A DNA stretch of 64,000 bases from JBLMZI01 sp050258755 (GCA_050258755.1 JBLMZI010000001.1:239146-303145), one strand, 5' to 3'; shown: positions 26,271 to 35,577, numbered from the stretch's first letter. Numbers and translations: made by a program. The notes: generated by a model not told the origin, from the letters alone.

Positions 26271-26966
26271 TCACACTTCGGCGGCCGCTTCGCGGACACA
26301 CACTTCCAGGTCGTTGCCCGGCGAATTAACCGTGGTTGAAACCCGGTATGCCCTCAAATTCGTGATTGGCTTGATCTTCGCGACAAACGCCTTAAGCGCG
26401 TCAAGGCTGGTGCCGGGATCGGCGTGAACCCACTCCTCTTCCACGGCTTTCGGAAGAATTAAGGGCATGCGGTTATGGATATGACGGACCGGATCCACCG
26501 GTTCGGTGGTGACAATGCTGAAAGAATGATGGGGCCGGCCGTCCTGGTCGTGCCAGATATCCCACAAACCGGCCATGGCAAACAGGCCGCCGTCTTCGGT
26601 CACGACCCGGTAGGGTATTTTGCGACCGGGTCCGCCGGACTGCCATTCGTAGTACCCATCCGCCGGAACCAGGCAGCGGCGGCGTTTCAAGGGCTCGCGA
26701 AAAGATGGCTTATCGGCCATGCTTTCAGCTCTCGCGTTGATCAGCCGGCTGCCAATGGAAGGGTCTTTCGACCAGAAGGGAATCAACCCCCAGCGCATCG
26801 GCAGCAGTGCATTGCCGCCGTCCGGGTTGGCGGTAACGACCGGCAGGGTTTGGGTCGGCGCGATATTGTACCGCGGCTGCCATTCCAGGGCGGCCCGGCG
26901 ATTGACGATAAACCGGGATTCGACCTCACCAAGATCATTGATGATCAGGGTATAACGCCCGCACAT
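26271..26966 (-). CDS. SRAP-domain abasic-site protein (YedK/HMCES family)
   Basis: A 231-residue protein that crosslinks to abasic sites in single-stranded DNA through its N-terminal Cys, shielding them during replication. The catalytic Cys2 (MCGRYT), the Asn/Arg loop NIAPTQ, NARAES, the block CLVPADGYYEW and the active-site His in HNRMPLIL are all present, and the length is normal. ATG 26966 is required because Cys2 must be exposed after Met removal; AGGAGG lies 4 nt upstream. The frame stays open far upstream but this is not coding. It is probably co-transcribed with the YcxB-like gene. Confidence 0.93.
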   Translation of the reverse strand: MCGRYTLIINDLGEVESRFIVNRRAALEWQPRYNIAPTQTLPVVTANPDGGNALLPMRWGLIPFWSKDPSIGSRLINARAESMADKPSFREPLKRRRCLVPADGYYEWQSGGPGRKIPYRVVTEDGGLFAMAGLWDIWHDQDGRPHHSFSIVTTEPVDPVRHIHNRMPLILPKAVEEEWVHADPGTSLDALKAFVAKIKPITNLRAYRVSTTVNSPGNDLEVCVREAAAEV

Positions 26967-27166
26967 AAAACCTCCTGTGTTCGCCAGCAAAGAGCAATGC
27001 GAAAGACCTCTCTCCATATTTCTACGGTTTGCTTCCACTTCCTGCTTCCCGGGTTGGCGCGAAAGGCGGAATCTAACCACAAGCTTCCTGTACCGGCAAC
27101 AAGTACAACTGGTCATGACGCCGGATTTACCGTACCCTTGTGGGCATGAAGGGAGGCCTACTATTG

Positions 27167-27898
27167 ATGAAAACAAAGATTCTAACCGGAGCGACGACCC
27201 TGCTCGTGGCCCTGAGTCTGATGATCTATCCGTATTTTACGACCCGGACGGAAGGCGTGTTCACCACGGTCAGCACCAAACAGGTGAAAGTGAACGTGTC
27301 AACGGTGAACTACCGTTCCGGAGCCGGCACCGGCTGGCAGATTCTCGACCGCTTCACCAGCGGCCAAATCCTGGATGTCGTCGGCAAAATCGGTGACTGG
27401 TATGTGGTGAAGACCGCCGCTGACCAGATTGGCTGCGTCTATGCGCCTTATACGATTCCGTATACGCCGGATACTACCATTCCGCCTGCAACCAACCCGG
27501 CTCCGGTCGCGTCCTCGGATCAGTCCGCGATGCAGACCGAAATGCTGGGCCTAGTCAACAAGGCCCGGGCCGATGCGGGCTTAGGGCCGCTGACCCTTGA
27601 CAGCAAGCTTTCGGCTGGCGCCTACGCCAAGTCGCGCGATATGGCGGTGAATCAGTACTTCAGCCACACCTCGCCGACGTATGGCAGCCCGTTTGAGATG
27701 ATGCACCAATTTGGCATCACCTATACCGCGGCCGGTGAAAACATCGCCCGGCATACCAGCGTTCAGGGGGCTCACGATGCCTTTATGAATTCACCGGGTC
27801 ACCGGGCCAATATTCTGAGCACCAGTTACGGTAAAGTCGGCTTTGGATTCTACACCTCCGGTCCGTATCTTTACGTGACCCAGTGGTTCACTGACTAA
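27167..27898 (+). CDS. Secreted CAP/SCP-domain protein with SH3 domain (YkwD-like)
   Basis: A 243-residue exported protein. A signal or anchor segment is followed by a bacterial SH3 domain (about 40-100; STVNYRSGAGTGWQILDRF, GDWYVVKT), a Pro-rich linker, and a CAP domain (about 125-243) with MLGLVNKARADAGLGPL, the metal-site histidines in YFSHTSP and GENIARH, and SPGHRANIL. Such YkwD-like proteins are common in spore formers, where some are coat or wall proteins; catalytic activity is not established. GGGAGG lies 10 nt before ATG 27167. A bidirectional terminator follows. Confidence 0.9.
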   Translation: MKTKILTGATTLLVALSLMIYPYFTTRTEGVFTTVSTKQVKVNVSTVNYRSGAGTGWQILDRFTSGQILDVVGKIGDWYVVKTAADQIGCVYAPYTIPYTPDTTIPPATNPAPVASSDQSAMQTEMLGLVNKARADAGLGPLTLDSKLSAGAYAKSRDMAVNQYFSHTSPTYGSPFEMMHQFGITYTAAGENIARHTSVQGAHDAFMNSPGHRANILSTSYGKVGFGFYTSGPYLYVTQWFTD

Positions 27899-27987
27899 AA
27901 ACTGATCCGCGTTTTATCGTTTCGGGCGGCGCCAAAAGCCCCTCCCCACCGGCTACCCATCCGGTGCCGCCGCCCGAATTGCATGAG

Positions 27988-28021
27988 AAAACCGCCGCCG
28001 GTTCCCCCTGGCGGCGGTTTT
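27988..28021. terminator. Bidirectional intrinsic terminator
   Basis: A 12-bp stem (AAAACCGCCGCC with GGCGGCGGTTTT) with T runs on both strands lies between the convergent genes at 27167 and 28094. Confidence 0.85.
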
Positions 28022-28093
28022 CATTATTGTAGAAGGACGCGTGTGCCCCGTACACCGACGTACGCACACGAGAACCGTCCCGTGTACGGCGAG

Positions 28094-28468
28094 CTATTTT
28101 CTCCCGAGCGCTTCCATGATCCGCACGATCAAATCTTCCTTGGAAAACGGCTTAATCACGTAATGGCAGGCGCCGGCCGTAATCGCTTTTACCACGTTTT
28201 CTTTTTCCGATTTGGTGGTCACCATCATGACTTTAATATGAGAAAACCGTTCGATTTGTTTCATACGGTTCAGAAATTCGTAACCGTCCATGACCGGCAT
28301 ATTCCAATCAAGCAGGATCAATACGACGTCTTCGTGATGAAAATTAAGAACGCCAAGCGCGTCGTGCCCGTCTTTGGCTTCCAAAAGTTCATAGCCCATC
28401 GCTTCCACGGACTGCCTGATGATTTTACGCATTACGGTCGAATCGTCAATGGATAGAATCTTGGGCAC
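28094..28468 (-). CDS. CheY-like single-domain response regulator
   Basis: A 124-residue stand-alone receiver. It has the acidic pair in LSIDDS, phospho-acceptor Asp in LLDWNMPVMDGY, Thr in MMVTTKSE and Lys in VIKPFSKED, so it should be phosphorylated and act by protein contact, probably at the flagellar switch or in chemotaxis adaptation. GTG 28468 with AGGGGG about 7 nt upstream. It is a single-gene unit. A chemoreceptor at 36964 and CheB at 56212 are elsewhere in the window, so chemotaxis genes here are scattered. CheA is not in the window. Confidence 0.88.
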   Translation of the reverse strand: MPKILSIDDSTVMRKIIRQSVEAMGYELLEAKDGHDALGVLNFHHEDVVLILLDWNMPVMDGYEFLNRMKQIERFSHIKVMMVTTKSEKENVVKAITAGACHYVIKPFSKEDLIVRIMEALGRK

Positions 28469-28708
28469 AAAGTCGCCCCCTTTCCTCTCTTTTATTCTGC
28501 CAGAAATGATCGAGAAACAGGTAGTTACTTTTTATGACGTTTCCGAGAAGGGGGCTTTTTATACATATCATGGAAGGCCTTCGGCGACCGTTGGAGTAAA
28601 GAGGGAAAAAGGGCTGTTGGGGTCGAACTAACCTGGAAGAAGACTTGCGGGTGTTGGTTCGCGGCTGTACGGGAAGCCGCGGGTAATCGGGAAGGGGTGA
28701 CCGTATTT

Positions 28709-29203
28709 ATGAAAAAACTGTTTCTGGTGCTGCTCTCATTGATCCTGATTCTCGGGGCGTTTGTTTTGGAAGGCGGGGCCCTGCGGAGCCTGCTGGTCGG
28801 AAGCGCATTGGTGCCGATGATCCTGGGCTCGCTGGTTTCGGCGCTTTTCTGCTTCGACTGGCGCGAAATCAGCGGCGCGTTCCGCGACGCTTTTACGGAA
28901 GGGGCAGACCCGGAACGGGCCGCCTGGTACCCGGTCGAGCTTGAGGCGGTCGAGTTCCTGTCAAAGGCGGTGCTGTACTGGGCCGCGACGATCATGATTC
29001 TGGCCGCGATTGGCATCCTGTCGCATTTGTCGGCGCTCAGTGAAATCGGCCCTGCGGTCGCGCTCGGGATGGTCTCTCTGCTGACCGGTGTCGGCCTGTG
29101 TGCGGTTTTGCTCAACCCGATGGCGGCAAGCCTGAAACGAAAAATCCTGTTCGGCGGCCAGGGGATCGTAAGCGCTCAGCCAGCGGGAAAGCATTTGAAT
29201 TAG
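28709..29203 (+). CDS. Integral membrane protein, weakly MotA-like
   Basis: A 164-residue membrane protein with four helices (KLFLVLLSLILILGAF, LLVGSALVPMILGSLVSALF, FLSKAVLYWAATIMILAAI, AVALGMVSLLTGVGLCAVLL) and a charged central loop. The spacing of helices and loop recalls the MotA/TolQ fold, but the family signature is not clear, so I leave it unnamed. AAGGGGTGA lies 8 nt before ATG 28709; a GTG at 28697 is the alternative. It stands alone between a divergent CheY gene and a convergent dehydratase gene. Confidence 0.65.
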   Translation: MKKLFLVLLSLILILGAFVLEGGALRSLLVGSALVPMILGSLVSALFCFDWREISGAFRDAFTEGADPERAAWYPVELEAVEFLSKAVLYWAATIMILAAIGILSHLSALSEIGPAVALGMVSLLTGVGLCAVLLNPMAASLKRKILFGGQGIVSAQPAGKHLN

Positions 29204-29282
29204 ACTGGGCAAGGAAGAGAGGCTCGCAGGCGGGTACTCGCCGTGACGAACTGCAGCAAGAACGGATTCGGAAGTGGCTTGC

Positions 29283-32200
29283 TTATTGAATATGGACTGC
29301 GCGGGTTTCGGAAGCTTCACCAGCCGCCATAGGATGGGCAGGCAAGCTCGGTTCCGATGTTTCAGGGAATCGAAGATTTTTAAAGGCGACTTCCAGCATC
29401 AGCTTGAGCCGGTTCAACTGGTTCACCTCGCTGGCGCCGGGATCGTAATCAACCGGGACGATGTTGGCGTAGGGGTACTGCCGCTTGATTTCACGGATCA
29501 TCCCTTTGCCGGTCACATGGTTCGGGAGGCAGGCGAACGGCTGCACGCAGACGACATTCGGGGTGCCGGTCTGGATCAGATCAAGCATTTCCGCGGTCAG
29601 GAACCAGCCTTCCCCGGTATTATGACCGAGTGACAGGACCTGGGTGGCTTTGCGGGCCATATAGTAGATAGAGTGCGGAGGTCCGAACCGCTTGCTGGCG
29701 GTCAGGGCCTTTTTCATTTCACGGCGGAAGCTTTCGATATACGCAATGAACAGTTCCGCGATCACGCGGTTTTTCAGCGGCGCGTCGAGGAATTTGTGGC
29801 AGAAAACGCTGTCATACAGGCTGTACAGGAAAAAGTCGACCATGTCGGGAATCACCGCCTCGGCCCCCTCGCTTTCCAGCAGACCGACCACGTTGTTGTT
29901 CGCATCCGGATGATATTTGACCAGGATTTCACCGACCACGCCGACCCGCGGCTTGCGCTGTTCGACAATCGGCAGGGCGTCAAAATCGGCCACGATGCCG
30001 CGGATATTCCGGGTAAAGTTTTTGCGGTCGCCTTGGCGCAGCTGCTCTTTGCAGATTTCAAGCCATTCGTGGTAAAGCCGGTTGCTGGCCCCGGGCTCAA
30101 TTTCGTACGGGCGGACCCGATGCAGAACCCGCATCAGCAGGTCGCCGTAAACAATGCCCATGATCGCGCGCCGGATCAGTGGCAGGGTCAGCTTAAAGCC
30201 CGGGTGCGGATCCAGCCCGGACAGGTTGATCGAAACAACCGGAACTTTGGTGAATCCGGCGTCATACAAGGCTTTGCGCAGCAGGCTGATATAGTTGGTG
30301 GCCCTGCATCCACCGCCGGTCTGGCTGATCATGACGGATGTGTTGTTGACATCATATTTGCCCGATTTCAGGGCCTGCACCAGCTGGCCGATGACCATCA
30401 CCGACGGGAAGCAGGCATCGTTGTTGACATATTTCAGACCTTCCTCGACCGCTTGCGTGTTCGCATTCGTCAGGATTTCCACCCGATAGCCGTCGGCCAT
30501 GAAGACCTCGCGCATAAACTCGAAGTGAATCGGCGACATCTGTGGGCACAGGATAGTATGGTTCTGATCCTTGCGCATCTCTTCGGTGAACAGAATCCGG
30601 ACCGGCAGCGGCAGCGGGAATTTTTTGGCTGGCTTCACACGTTGGCGGCACCGTTCGTCCATCGCGGCTTTGAGCGAGCGCAGCCGAATGCGTGCGGCCC
30701 CGAGATTCTGGCCTTCGTCAATTTTAAGCACGGTATAAACTTTACCATGCCGATGCAGAATCTCCTGAACCTGATCGGTGGTGATGGCATCCAAACCGCA
30801 TCCAAACGAGTTCAGTTGGACCAATTCCAGATCGCTGCGCGAGGCGGCATAGCTTGCGGCCGCATAAAGCCGGGAATGATACATCCACTGGTCGACCACC
30901 CGGAGCGGGCGTTCGACCACGCCGAGATGGGCGATTGAATCCTCGGTCAGCACCGCCATGCCAAGGCTGTTGATAATGCCGGGAATGCCGTGGTGAATCG
31001 CCGGATCCAGATGATAGGGCCGTCCGGCCAGCACAATGCCCGGGGTTCCGGTCCGGGCGATATAATCCATGGTTTCCTCGCCCTTGCGGCGGATATCCGC
31101 CTTGAAGCGGCGGTCTTCCAGCCAGGCCATGCGCACCGCCTTCTCGATTTCGAACCGCCCGATTTTAAATTCCTTGAATTCCTCCCGCAGGCGCTTGGCC
31201 AGCCGGCCCACATTTTTGTAAGGAAGAAACGGATTTAAAAAACGCACGCCTTCCTGGTTCAGGATATCCATGTTGTTACGGATTACTTCCGGATACGAGA
31301 TCACCATGGGACAGTTGTAGCAGTTGGCGGCCCCGGTTTGTTCCTTGCGTTCGTGAATGATGCTCGGGTAAAAAATCGTTTTCACACCGTTGCGCACCAG
31401 GGCCGTGATATGGCCATGCACCATCTTGGCCGGGTAACAGGCGGTGTCGGAGGGAACGGTTTCAATGCCCGTCTCGTAGATTTCGCGCGATGACCGCGGG
31501 GAAGCCTCGACCCGGAAACCGAGCTGGGTGAACAGGGTAAACCAGAACGGATAATTCTCATAGAGGTTCAGCACCCTGGGAATACCGATCACGCCGCGCG
31601 GCGCCTTTTCAAGCGGCAGCGGCTCATAATCGAACAAGCGCTGCAGTTTATAGTTAAAGAGATTCGGTTGTTTTTTCTGTTTGGACTCGCCGCCGAAGGC
31701 CTTTTCGCACCGATTGCCGGAGATGTAAGACCGGCCGTTCTGGAATCGGCTGACCGTCAAGAGACAGGTGTTGGTGCACCCCTGGCAGCGTGAATTCCGG
31801 GTCGTGCAGGAGAAACTTTCAAGCTGTTCAGGGCCGATCACGCTGCTGGCCATGCCGGGCGTCCAGCTCTTACGCGCCAGCAGAGCCGCGCCATAAGCAC
31901 CCATCAAACCAGCGATATCCGGGCGAATGACTTCGCGGCCGGTAATCCGTTCGAAGCTTTTCAGAATCGCGTCGTTATGGAAGGTTCCGCCCTGTACGAT
32001 GATCTTTTGGCCCAGATCCTCGGCATTGCGGATTTTTATGACTTTGTACAGCGCGTTTCGAATCACTGAATAGCAGAGGCCGGAAGAAATATCACCGACT
32101 GAGGCGCCTTCCTTCTGGGCCTGTTTCACGCGTGAATTCATGAAAACGGTACAGCGCGAGCCGAGGTCGACCGGGGCTTCCGCCATCAGCCCGAGTTCGG

Positions 32201-33617
32201 CGAACGCGGCTGCTTCCATTCCAAGCGAATGGGCAAAGGTCTCAATAAACGAGCCGCAGCCCGAGGAACAGGCTTCGTTCAACATAATGCTGTCGATCAC
32301 GCCGTCGGCGATCTTCAGGCATTTCATATCCTGACCGCCAATATCAAGGATAAAATCGACACCGGGGAGGAAGGCCTCGGCCGCGGTGTAATGCGCCACG
32401 GTCTCGATCTCGCCCTGATCGATGTCCAGGGCGGCCTTGATCAATTCCTCACCATAGCCGGTGACAGTGGTTCGCGCAATCGTGACCTCAGCCGGCATTT
32501 TCCGGTACAGATCGGTCAGGATGCGCTGGGCTGAGGCGAGCGGGCTTCCCTCATTGCCGCCGTAGAAGGAATACAGAATCGCGCCGTTCGTATCGGTCAG
32601 CACTGCCTTGGTGGTGGTGGATCCGGCGTCGATGCCTAAAAAAGCCGGTCCGGCGTATCCGGCCAGATCGCGCCGCGGTGCGGTACGAGCGGCATGACGG
32701 CGCCGGAACGCTGCCAGAGCTTCGGCGTCCTCAAACAGAGGCTGCATGCGCTGAACTTCGGCCAGACCGGCGGAATCGAGCCCGGCGATCCGGCCAGCCA
32801 GCGCCGAAAACTGGATCTCCGCGGCATCTGCGGCCGCCAGCGCGGCCCCGGCTGCGACAAAGTACTGGGCGTTATCCGGGAATACAGCGCAGTTTTCATC
32901 CAGTTTTAAACTGACCATGAAGCGCTTGCGCAGTTCGGGCAGGAAATGGAGCGGACCGCCCAGGAAGGCAACGCGGCCCCGGATCGGTTTGCCGCAGGCC
33001 AGACCGCCGATGGTCTGGCTGACCACCGCTTGAAAGACCGAGGCGGCAATGTCTTCTTTGCGGGCACCTTCGTTGATGAGCGGCTGGATGTCGGTTTTAG
33101 CAAACACACCGCAGCGGGCTGCGATGGGATAAATCATGCTGTGTCCGGCCGCAAGCCGGTTCAGACCGGCGGCATCGGTATCCAGCAAGGTTGCGATCTG
33201 ATCAATAAAGGCACCGGTGCCTCCGGCGCAGACACTGTTCATACGCTGTTCAACGCCGCCGGTGAAATAGGTGATCTTGGCATCTTCGCCGCCAAGTTCG
33301 ATGGCGACATCAATTCCGGGAATCCAGTGTTCGATGGCCCGGTTGCAGGCAATGACCTCCTGGATAAAGTCGAGTGACAGCCAGTTGGACACAGACAGGC
33401 CAGCCGACCCCGCGACAGCAGCCACAATCGGACGATCACCGATTTCGGCATAGGCTTCAGTGAGCAGATCAGCCAGTGTGCTGCGGACATCGGCGTTATG
33501 ACGCCGGTATCGTGCGAATATCGGTCCTTCAGAGGAGTCGAGCGCTACAATCTTGATGGTCGTGGAACCGACATCCAATCCCAACCGGACCAGGTTGTCA
33601 GCGACAGGCGAAGCCAA
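29283..33617 (-). CDS. Giant 2-hydroxyacyl-CoA dehydratase-type protein: two activase domains + DUF2229 + dehydratase-like part
   Basis: A 1444-residue fusion. Two BadF/BcrA-type ATPase domains (about 10-270, DVGSTTIK; and about 327-590, IDAGSTTTK) each keep an Fe-S cysteine helix (NSVCAGGTGAFID; NEACSSGCGSFIE and GSRCTVF). A cysteine cluster CQGCTNTC follows near 613. Then come a DUF2229 domain (GVIGIPRVLNLYE ... TACYPAKMVHGH ... CYNCPMV) and a C-terminal part related to dehydratase subunits. In the HgdC/HgdAB system the ATPase fires single electrons into the dehydratase. This all-in-one form is widespread in anaerobes, with no substrate known to me. TTG 33617 with AAGGAGG upstream. It is divergent from and probably repressed by the TetR gene. 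Confidence 0.9.
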   Translation of the reverse strand: MASPVADNLVRLGLDVGSTTIKIVALDSSEGPIFARYRRHNADVRSTLADLLTEAYAEIGDRPIVAAVAGSAGLSVSNWLSLDFIQEVIACNRAIEHWIPGIDVAIELGGEDAKITYFTGGVEQRMNSVCAGGTGAFIDQIATLLDTDAAGLNRLAAGHSMIYPIAARCGVFAKTDIQPLINEGARKEDIAASVFQAVVSQTIGGLACGKPIRGRVAFLGGPLHFLPELRKRFMVSLKLDENCAVFPDNAQYFVAAGAALAAADAAEIQFSALAGRIAGLDSAGLAEVQRMQPLFEDAEALAAFRRRHAARTAPRRDLAGYAGPAFLGIDAGSTTTKAVLTDTNGAILYSFYGGNEGSPLASAQRILTDLYRKMPAEVTIARTTVTGYGEELIKAALDIDQGEIETVAHYTAAEAFLPGVDFILDIGGQDMKCLKIADGVIDSIMLNEACSSGCGSFIETFAHSLGMEAAAFAELGLMAEAPVDLGSRCTVFMNSRVKQAQKEGASVGDISSGLCYSVIRNALYKVIKIRNAEDLGQKIIVQGGTFHNDAILKSFERITGREVIRPDIAGLMGAYGAALLARKSWTPGMASSVIGPEQLESFSCTTRNSRCQGCTNTCLLTVSRFQNGRSYISGNRCEKAFGGESKQKKQPNLFNYKLQRLFDYEPLPLEKAPRGVIGIPRVLNLYENYPFWFTLFTQLGFRVEASPRSSREIYETGIETVPSDTACYPAKMVHGHITALVRNGVKTIFYPSIIHERKEQTGAANCYNCPMVISYPEVIRNNMDILNQEGVRFLNPFLPYKNVGRLAKRLREEFKEFKIGRFEIEKAVRMAWLEDRRFKADIRRKGEETMDYIARTGTPGIVLAGRPYHLDPAIHHGIPGIINSLGMAVLTEDSIAHLGVVERPLRVVDQWMYHSRLYAAASYAASRSDLELVQLNSFGCGLDAITTDQVQEILHRHGKVYTVLKIDEGQNLGAARIRLRSLKAAMDERCRQRVKPAKKFPLPLPVRILFTEEMRKDQNHTILCPQMSPIHFEFMREVFMADGYRVEILTNANTQAVEEGLKYVNNDACFPSVMVIGQLVQALKSGKYDVNNTSVMISQTGGGCRATNYISLLRKALYDAGFTKVPVVSINLSGLDPHPGFKLTLPLIRRAIMGIVYGDLLMRVLHRVRPYEIEPGASNRLYHEWLEICKEQLRQGDRKNFTRNIRGIVADFDALPIVEQRKPRVGVVGEILVKYHPDANNNVVGLLESEGAEAVIPDMVDFFLYSLYDSVFCHKFLDAPLKNRVIAELFIAYIESFRREMKKALTASKRFGPPHSIYYMARKATQVLSLGHNTGEGWFLTAEMLDLIQTGTPNVVCVQPFACLPNHVTGKGMIREIKRQYPYANIVPVDYDPGASEVNQLNRLKLMLEVAFKNLRFPETSEPSLPAHPMAAGEASETRAVHIQ

Positions 33618-33645
33618 GAACAGGCCTCCTTAGGAAAAGCAATAA

Positions 33646-33662
33646 TTTAAACAATGTTTGAA
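33646..33662. promoter_or_regulatory. Candidate TetR operator
   Basis: TTTAAACA-A-TGTTTGAA is a 17-bp palindrome with one mismatch. It lies just downstream of the dehydratase -10 box. The half-site TGTTTGA recurs at 33728 over the -35 of the tetR promoter, and GTTTGAA recurs at 33774 in the tetR leader. Placement fits repression of both genes. Confidence 0.55.
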
Positions 33663-33676
33663 ATGTCTCTCTATTT

Positions 33677-33706
33677 ATTTTAGGGGAAGAGGATGGGCCA
33701 TGTCAA
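33677..33706 (-). promoter_or_regulatory. Sigma-A promoter of the dehydratase gene
   Basis: On the minus strand TTGACA (33706-33701) and TAAAAT (33682-33677) are separated by 18 bp, 60 bp before the TTG start at 33617. Confidence 0.78.
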
Positions 33707-33730
33707 ATTTCAGCCATGGTACAGCGGTGT

Positions 33731-33760
33731 TTGACAAGGCCGAAAATGCTTGATTACAAT
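33731..33760 (+). promoter_or_regulatory. Sigma-A promoter of the tetR gene
   Basis: TTGACA (33731-33736) and TACAAT (33755-33760) are separated by 18 bp. Transcription would start near 33767, which excludes the longer reading frame starting at 33716 and supports ATG 33815. Confidence 0.78.
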
Positions 33761-33814
33761 GAAACCAAACGGCGTTTGAAAATGATCGAAAATGGAACCG
33801 GAAAGGATCTTCGG

Positions 33815-34405
33815 ATGCACGATACCAAAGCGAAAATCGTTCAGGCCACGCTTGAAATCATATCCGGCGAAGGCTGCCAGCAGGTCACGGTGCGCAAAAT
33901 CGCGGCAAAGGCGGGCGTAAACGTTGCGGCTGTGAACTACCATTTCGGTAGCAAGGATATGGCGGTCAACGAAGCTTTAAAATCAGTGACCGCGCAGATC
34001 ATCGGCGCCTTTGACCGTTTAAGCCGGACCGGCGAATCGCCGCGCGGCAGGCTTTACCGGTTCATCACGGAATACATGGACGCGGTGTACCGGCATCCGG
34101 ATGTCATTAAAAATCTGGTCAGCCAAACCCTGCATAATTCAAACGTAGCAGGCAATTACCAGGCGTATCTCGAAGCGGAAGGCATCGTGCTGCTCAGCGG
34201 CGTTCTGTCGGAGCTTTACCCGGATGAGTCCGATGAAACGCTGCGCATGATGGTGGTGCAGCTGATCGGCTGCATGTCCTATCCGGTGATTTTAGGTCAA
34301 CGGATGACCGCGGTATCGGGTATCAACCTGGAAGAACCGGGCCAAAGGGATCGATATGCCCGTCTCCTGGCCGGGCAGGTCGTCGACGCCTTTCGGGCTC
34401 GCTGA
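33815..34405 (+). CDS. TetR-family transcriptional regulator
   Basis: A 196-residue repressor. The N-terminal helix-turn-helix is typical: AKIVQATLEIISGEGCQQVTV followed by RKIAAKAGVNVAAVNYHFGSKD. The C-terminal ligand domain is of the type with VVQLIGCMSYPVIL near the end and has no name I can give. ATG 33815 follows GGAAAGGAT by about 7 nt and is downstream of the predicted promoter. It is divergent from the dehydratase gene, and shared half-sites between the promoters suggest autoregulation and control of that gene, probably relieved by an acyl-CoA or acid ligand (inferred). Confidence 0.9.
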   Translation: MHDTKAKIVQATLEIISGEGCQQVTVRKIAAKAGVNVAAVNYHFGSKDMAVNEALKSVTAQIIGAFDRLSRTGESPRGRLYRFITEYMDAVYRHPDVIKNLVSQTLHNSNVAGNYQAYLEAEGIVLLSGVLSELYPDESDETLRMMVVQLIGCMSYPVILGQRMTAVSGINLEEPGQRDRYARLLAGQVVDAFRAR

Positions 34406-34513
34406 TTCATCGTGGGACAGCGATTTCTGGAGAATTCCACATCTGCCTGGCTGATACAGGAGGAAATAGAGAACAGTTCCCCGAATTGTTAATACGGTTC
34501 TGAAGCGGATTTC

Positions 34514-35530
34514 GTGAGAAAGTTAGTGATCGCGATGGATGCAAATGGTCAATACAATATCACCGATATTGCGGCAGGGATCTTGTTTCAGAAGGGAGAT
34601 CAGCCGAAAAAACGGGATAAAAGGATCTTGGTCGCTGACGATGACCGCTTGTCCCGGGTTCAGCTGACCGATATTCTGAGCAAGTGGGATTTTGAAGTGA
34701 TTACCGCCAATGACGGCAATCAGGCCTGGGAAGTCCTGAAACAGGAGGATCCGCCGCGCCTGGCGATCCTGGACTGGGTCATGCCCGGGATGGCCGGAAT
34801 CGGGATTACCCGGCGGCTGCGCGCCTTGCGCAAATCGCCGTATACCTATATCATTCTGCTGACCGCGAAGGCCAATCGCGAGGATTTGCTGGAAGGCATG
34901 GACGCCGGGGCCGACGATTACATTATCAAACCGTTTGATGTGGATGAGTTGATGGTTCGGATCCGGGCCGGCCAGCGGATCGTCGAGCTTCAGGAAGAGG
35001 TCATGCGGGCAAACGCCCGGCTTTCTTATGCGGCAACCCATGACCAGCTCACCGGGGTGCTGAATCACCGTTCTATTATGGAAGTTTTGGACTGCGAACT
35101 GACCCGAACCCGGCGGGAAAAGCTCCCGCTCGGTCTGATTATGGCCGATATCGATTTCTTTAAACGGGTGAATGATACGTTCGGGCATCAAACCGGCGAC
35201 CTGGTGCTCCAGGAAGCTGTGCGCCGAATTGGCGGGACGGCGGGTGCGCGCTGCAAGGTCGGCCGGTATGGCGGCGAAGAATTTGTGGTTGTCGCGCCGG
35301 GCCTGGACGTGGAGCAAACCCGCGAACTGGCCGAACAAATTCGGCGTCACGTAGACACCGATCCGATTGTAACCCCGGAAGGACACGTCGCGGTGACCAT
35401 CAGCCTGGGGGCCACCGTTAACAGCCAGAATCCGGCTTCTCCGGCGGAGTTAATCGGGGCCGCTGACCGGGCTTTATACCTGGCGAAGAAAAACGGCCGG
35501 AACCGGGTCGAATTTGAACGGCTTGAGTAA
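34514..35530 (+). CDS. Response regulator with GGDEF (diguanylate cyclase) output
   Basis: A 338-residue PleD-like protein that would make c-di-GMP when phosphorylated. The receiver (about 37-155) has VADDD, Asp in LAILDWVMPGMAG and Lys in IIKPFDVDE. The GGDEF domain (about 175-336) has HDQLTGVLNHRS, DIDFFKRVND and the active-site loop GRYGGEEF. The RxxD inhibitory site expected a few residues before that loop is absent, so product feedback may be missing. GTG 34514 has only a weak ribosome site; ATG 34535 is the alternative, and neither changes the domains. The partner kinase is not adjacent. A terminator follows. Confidence 0.9.
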   Translation: MRKLVIAMDANGQYNITDIAAGILFQKGDQPKKRDKRILVADDDRLSRVQLTDILSKWDFEVITANDGNQAWEVLKQEDPPRLAILDWVMPGMAGIGITRRLRALRKSPYTYIILLTAKANREDLLEGMDAGADDYIIKPFDVDELMVRIRAGQRIVELQEEVMRANARLSYAATHDQLTGVLNHRSIMEVLDCELTRTRREKLPLGLIMADIDFFKRVNDTFGHQTGDLVLQEAVRRIGGTAGARCKVGRYGGEEFVVVAPGLDVEQTRELAEQIRRHVDTDPIVTPEGHVAVTISLGATVNSQNPASPAELIGAADRALYLAKKNGRNRVEFERLE

Positions 35531-35540
35531 TTGGTTACGT

Positions 35541-35577
35541 AAAAAAAACGGCTTTCCATTCGGGAAGCCGTTTTTTT
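35541..35577. terminator. Intrinsic terminator after the GGDEF gene
   Basis: Stem ACGGCTTTCC with GGGAAGCCGT and a 4-nt loop is flanked by eight A and seven T residues, so it can work on both strands. Confidence 0.88.

Noticed and set aside
29673..30938. 421-codon open frame on the plus strand
   Set aside because: It lies entirely antisense to the dehydratase fusion, has no ribosome site and no domain; long antisense frames are common in this GC-rich DNA.
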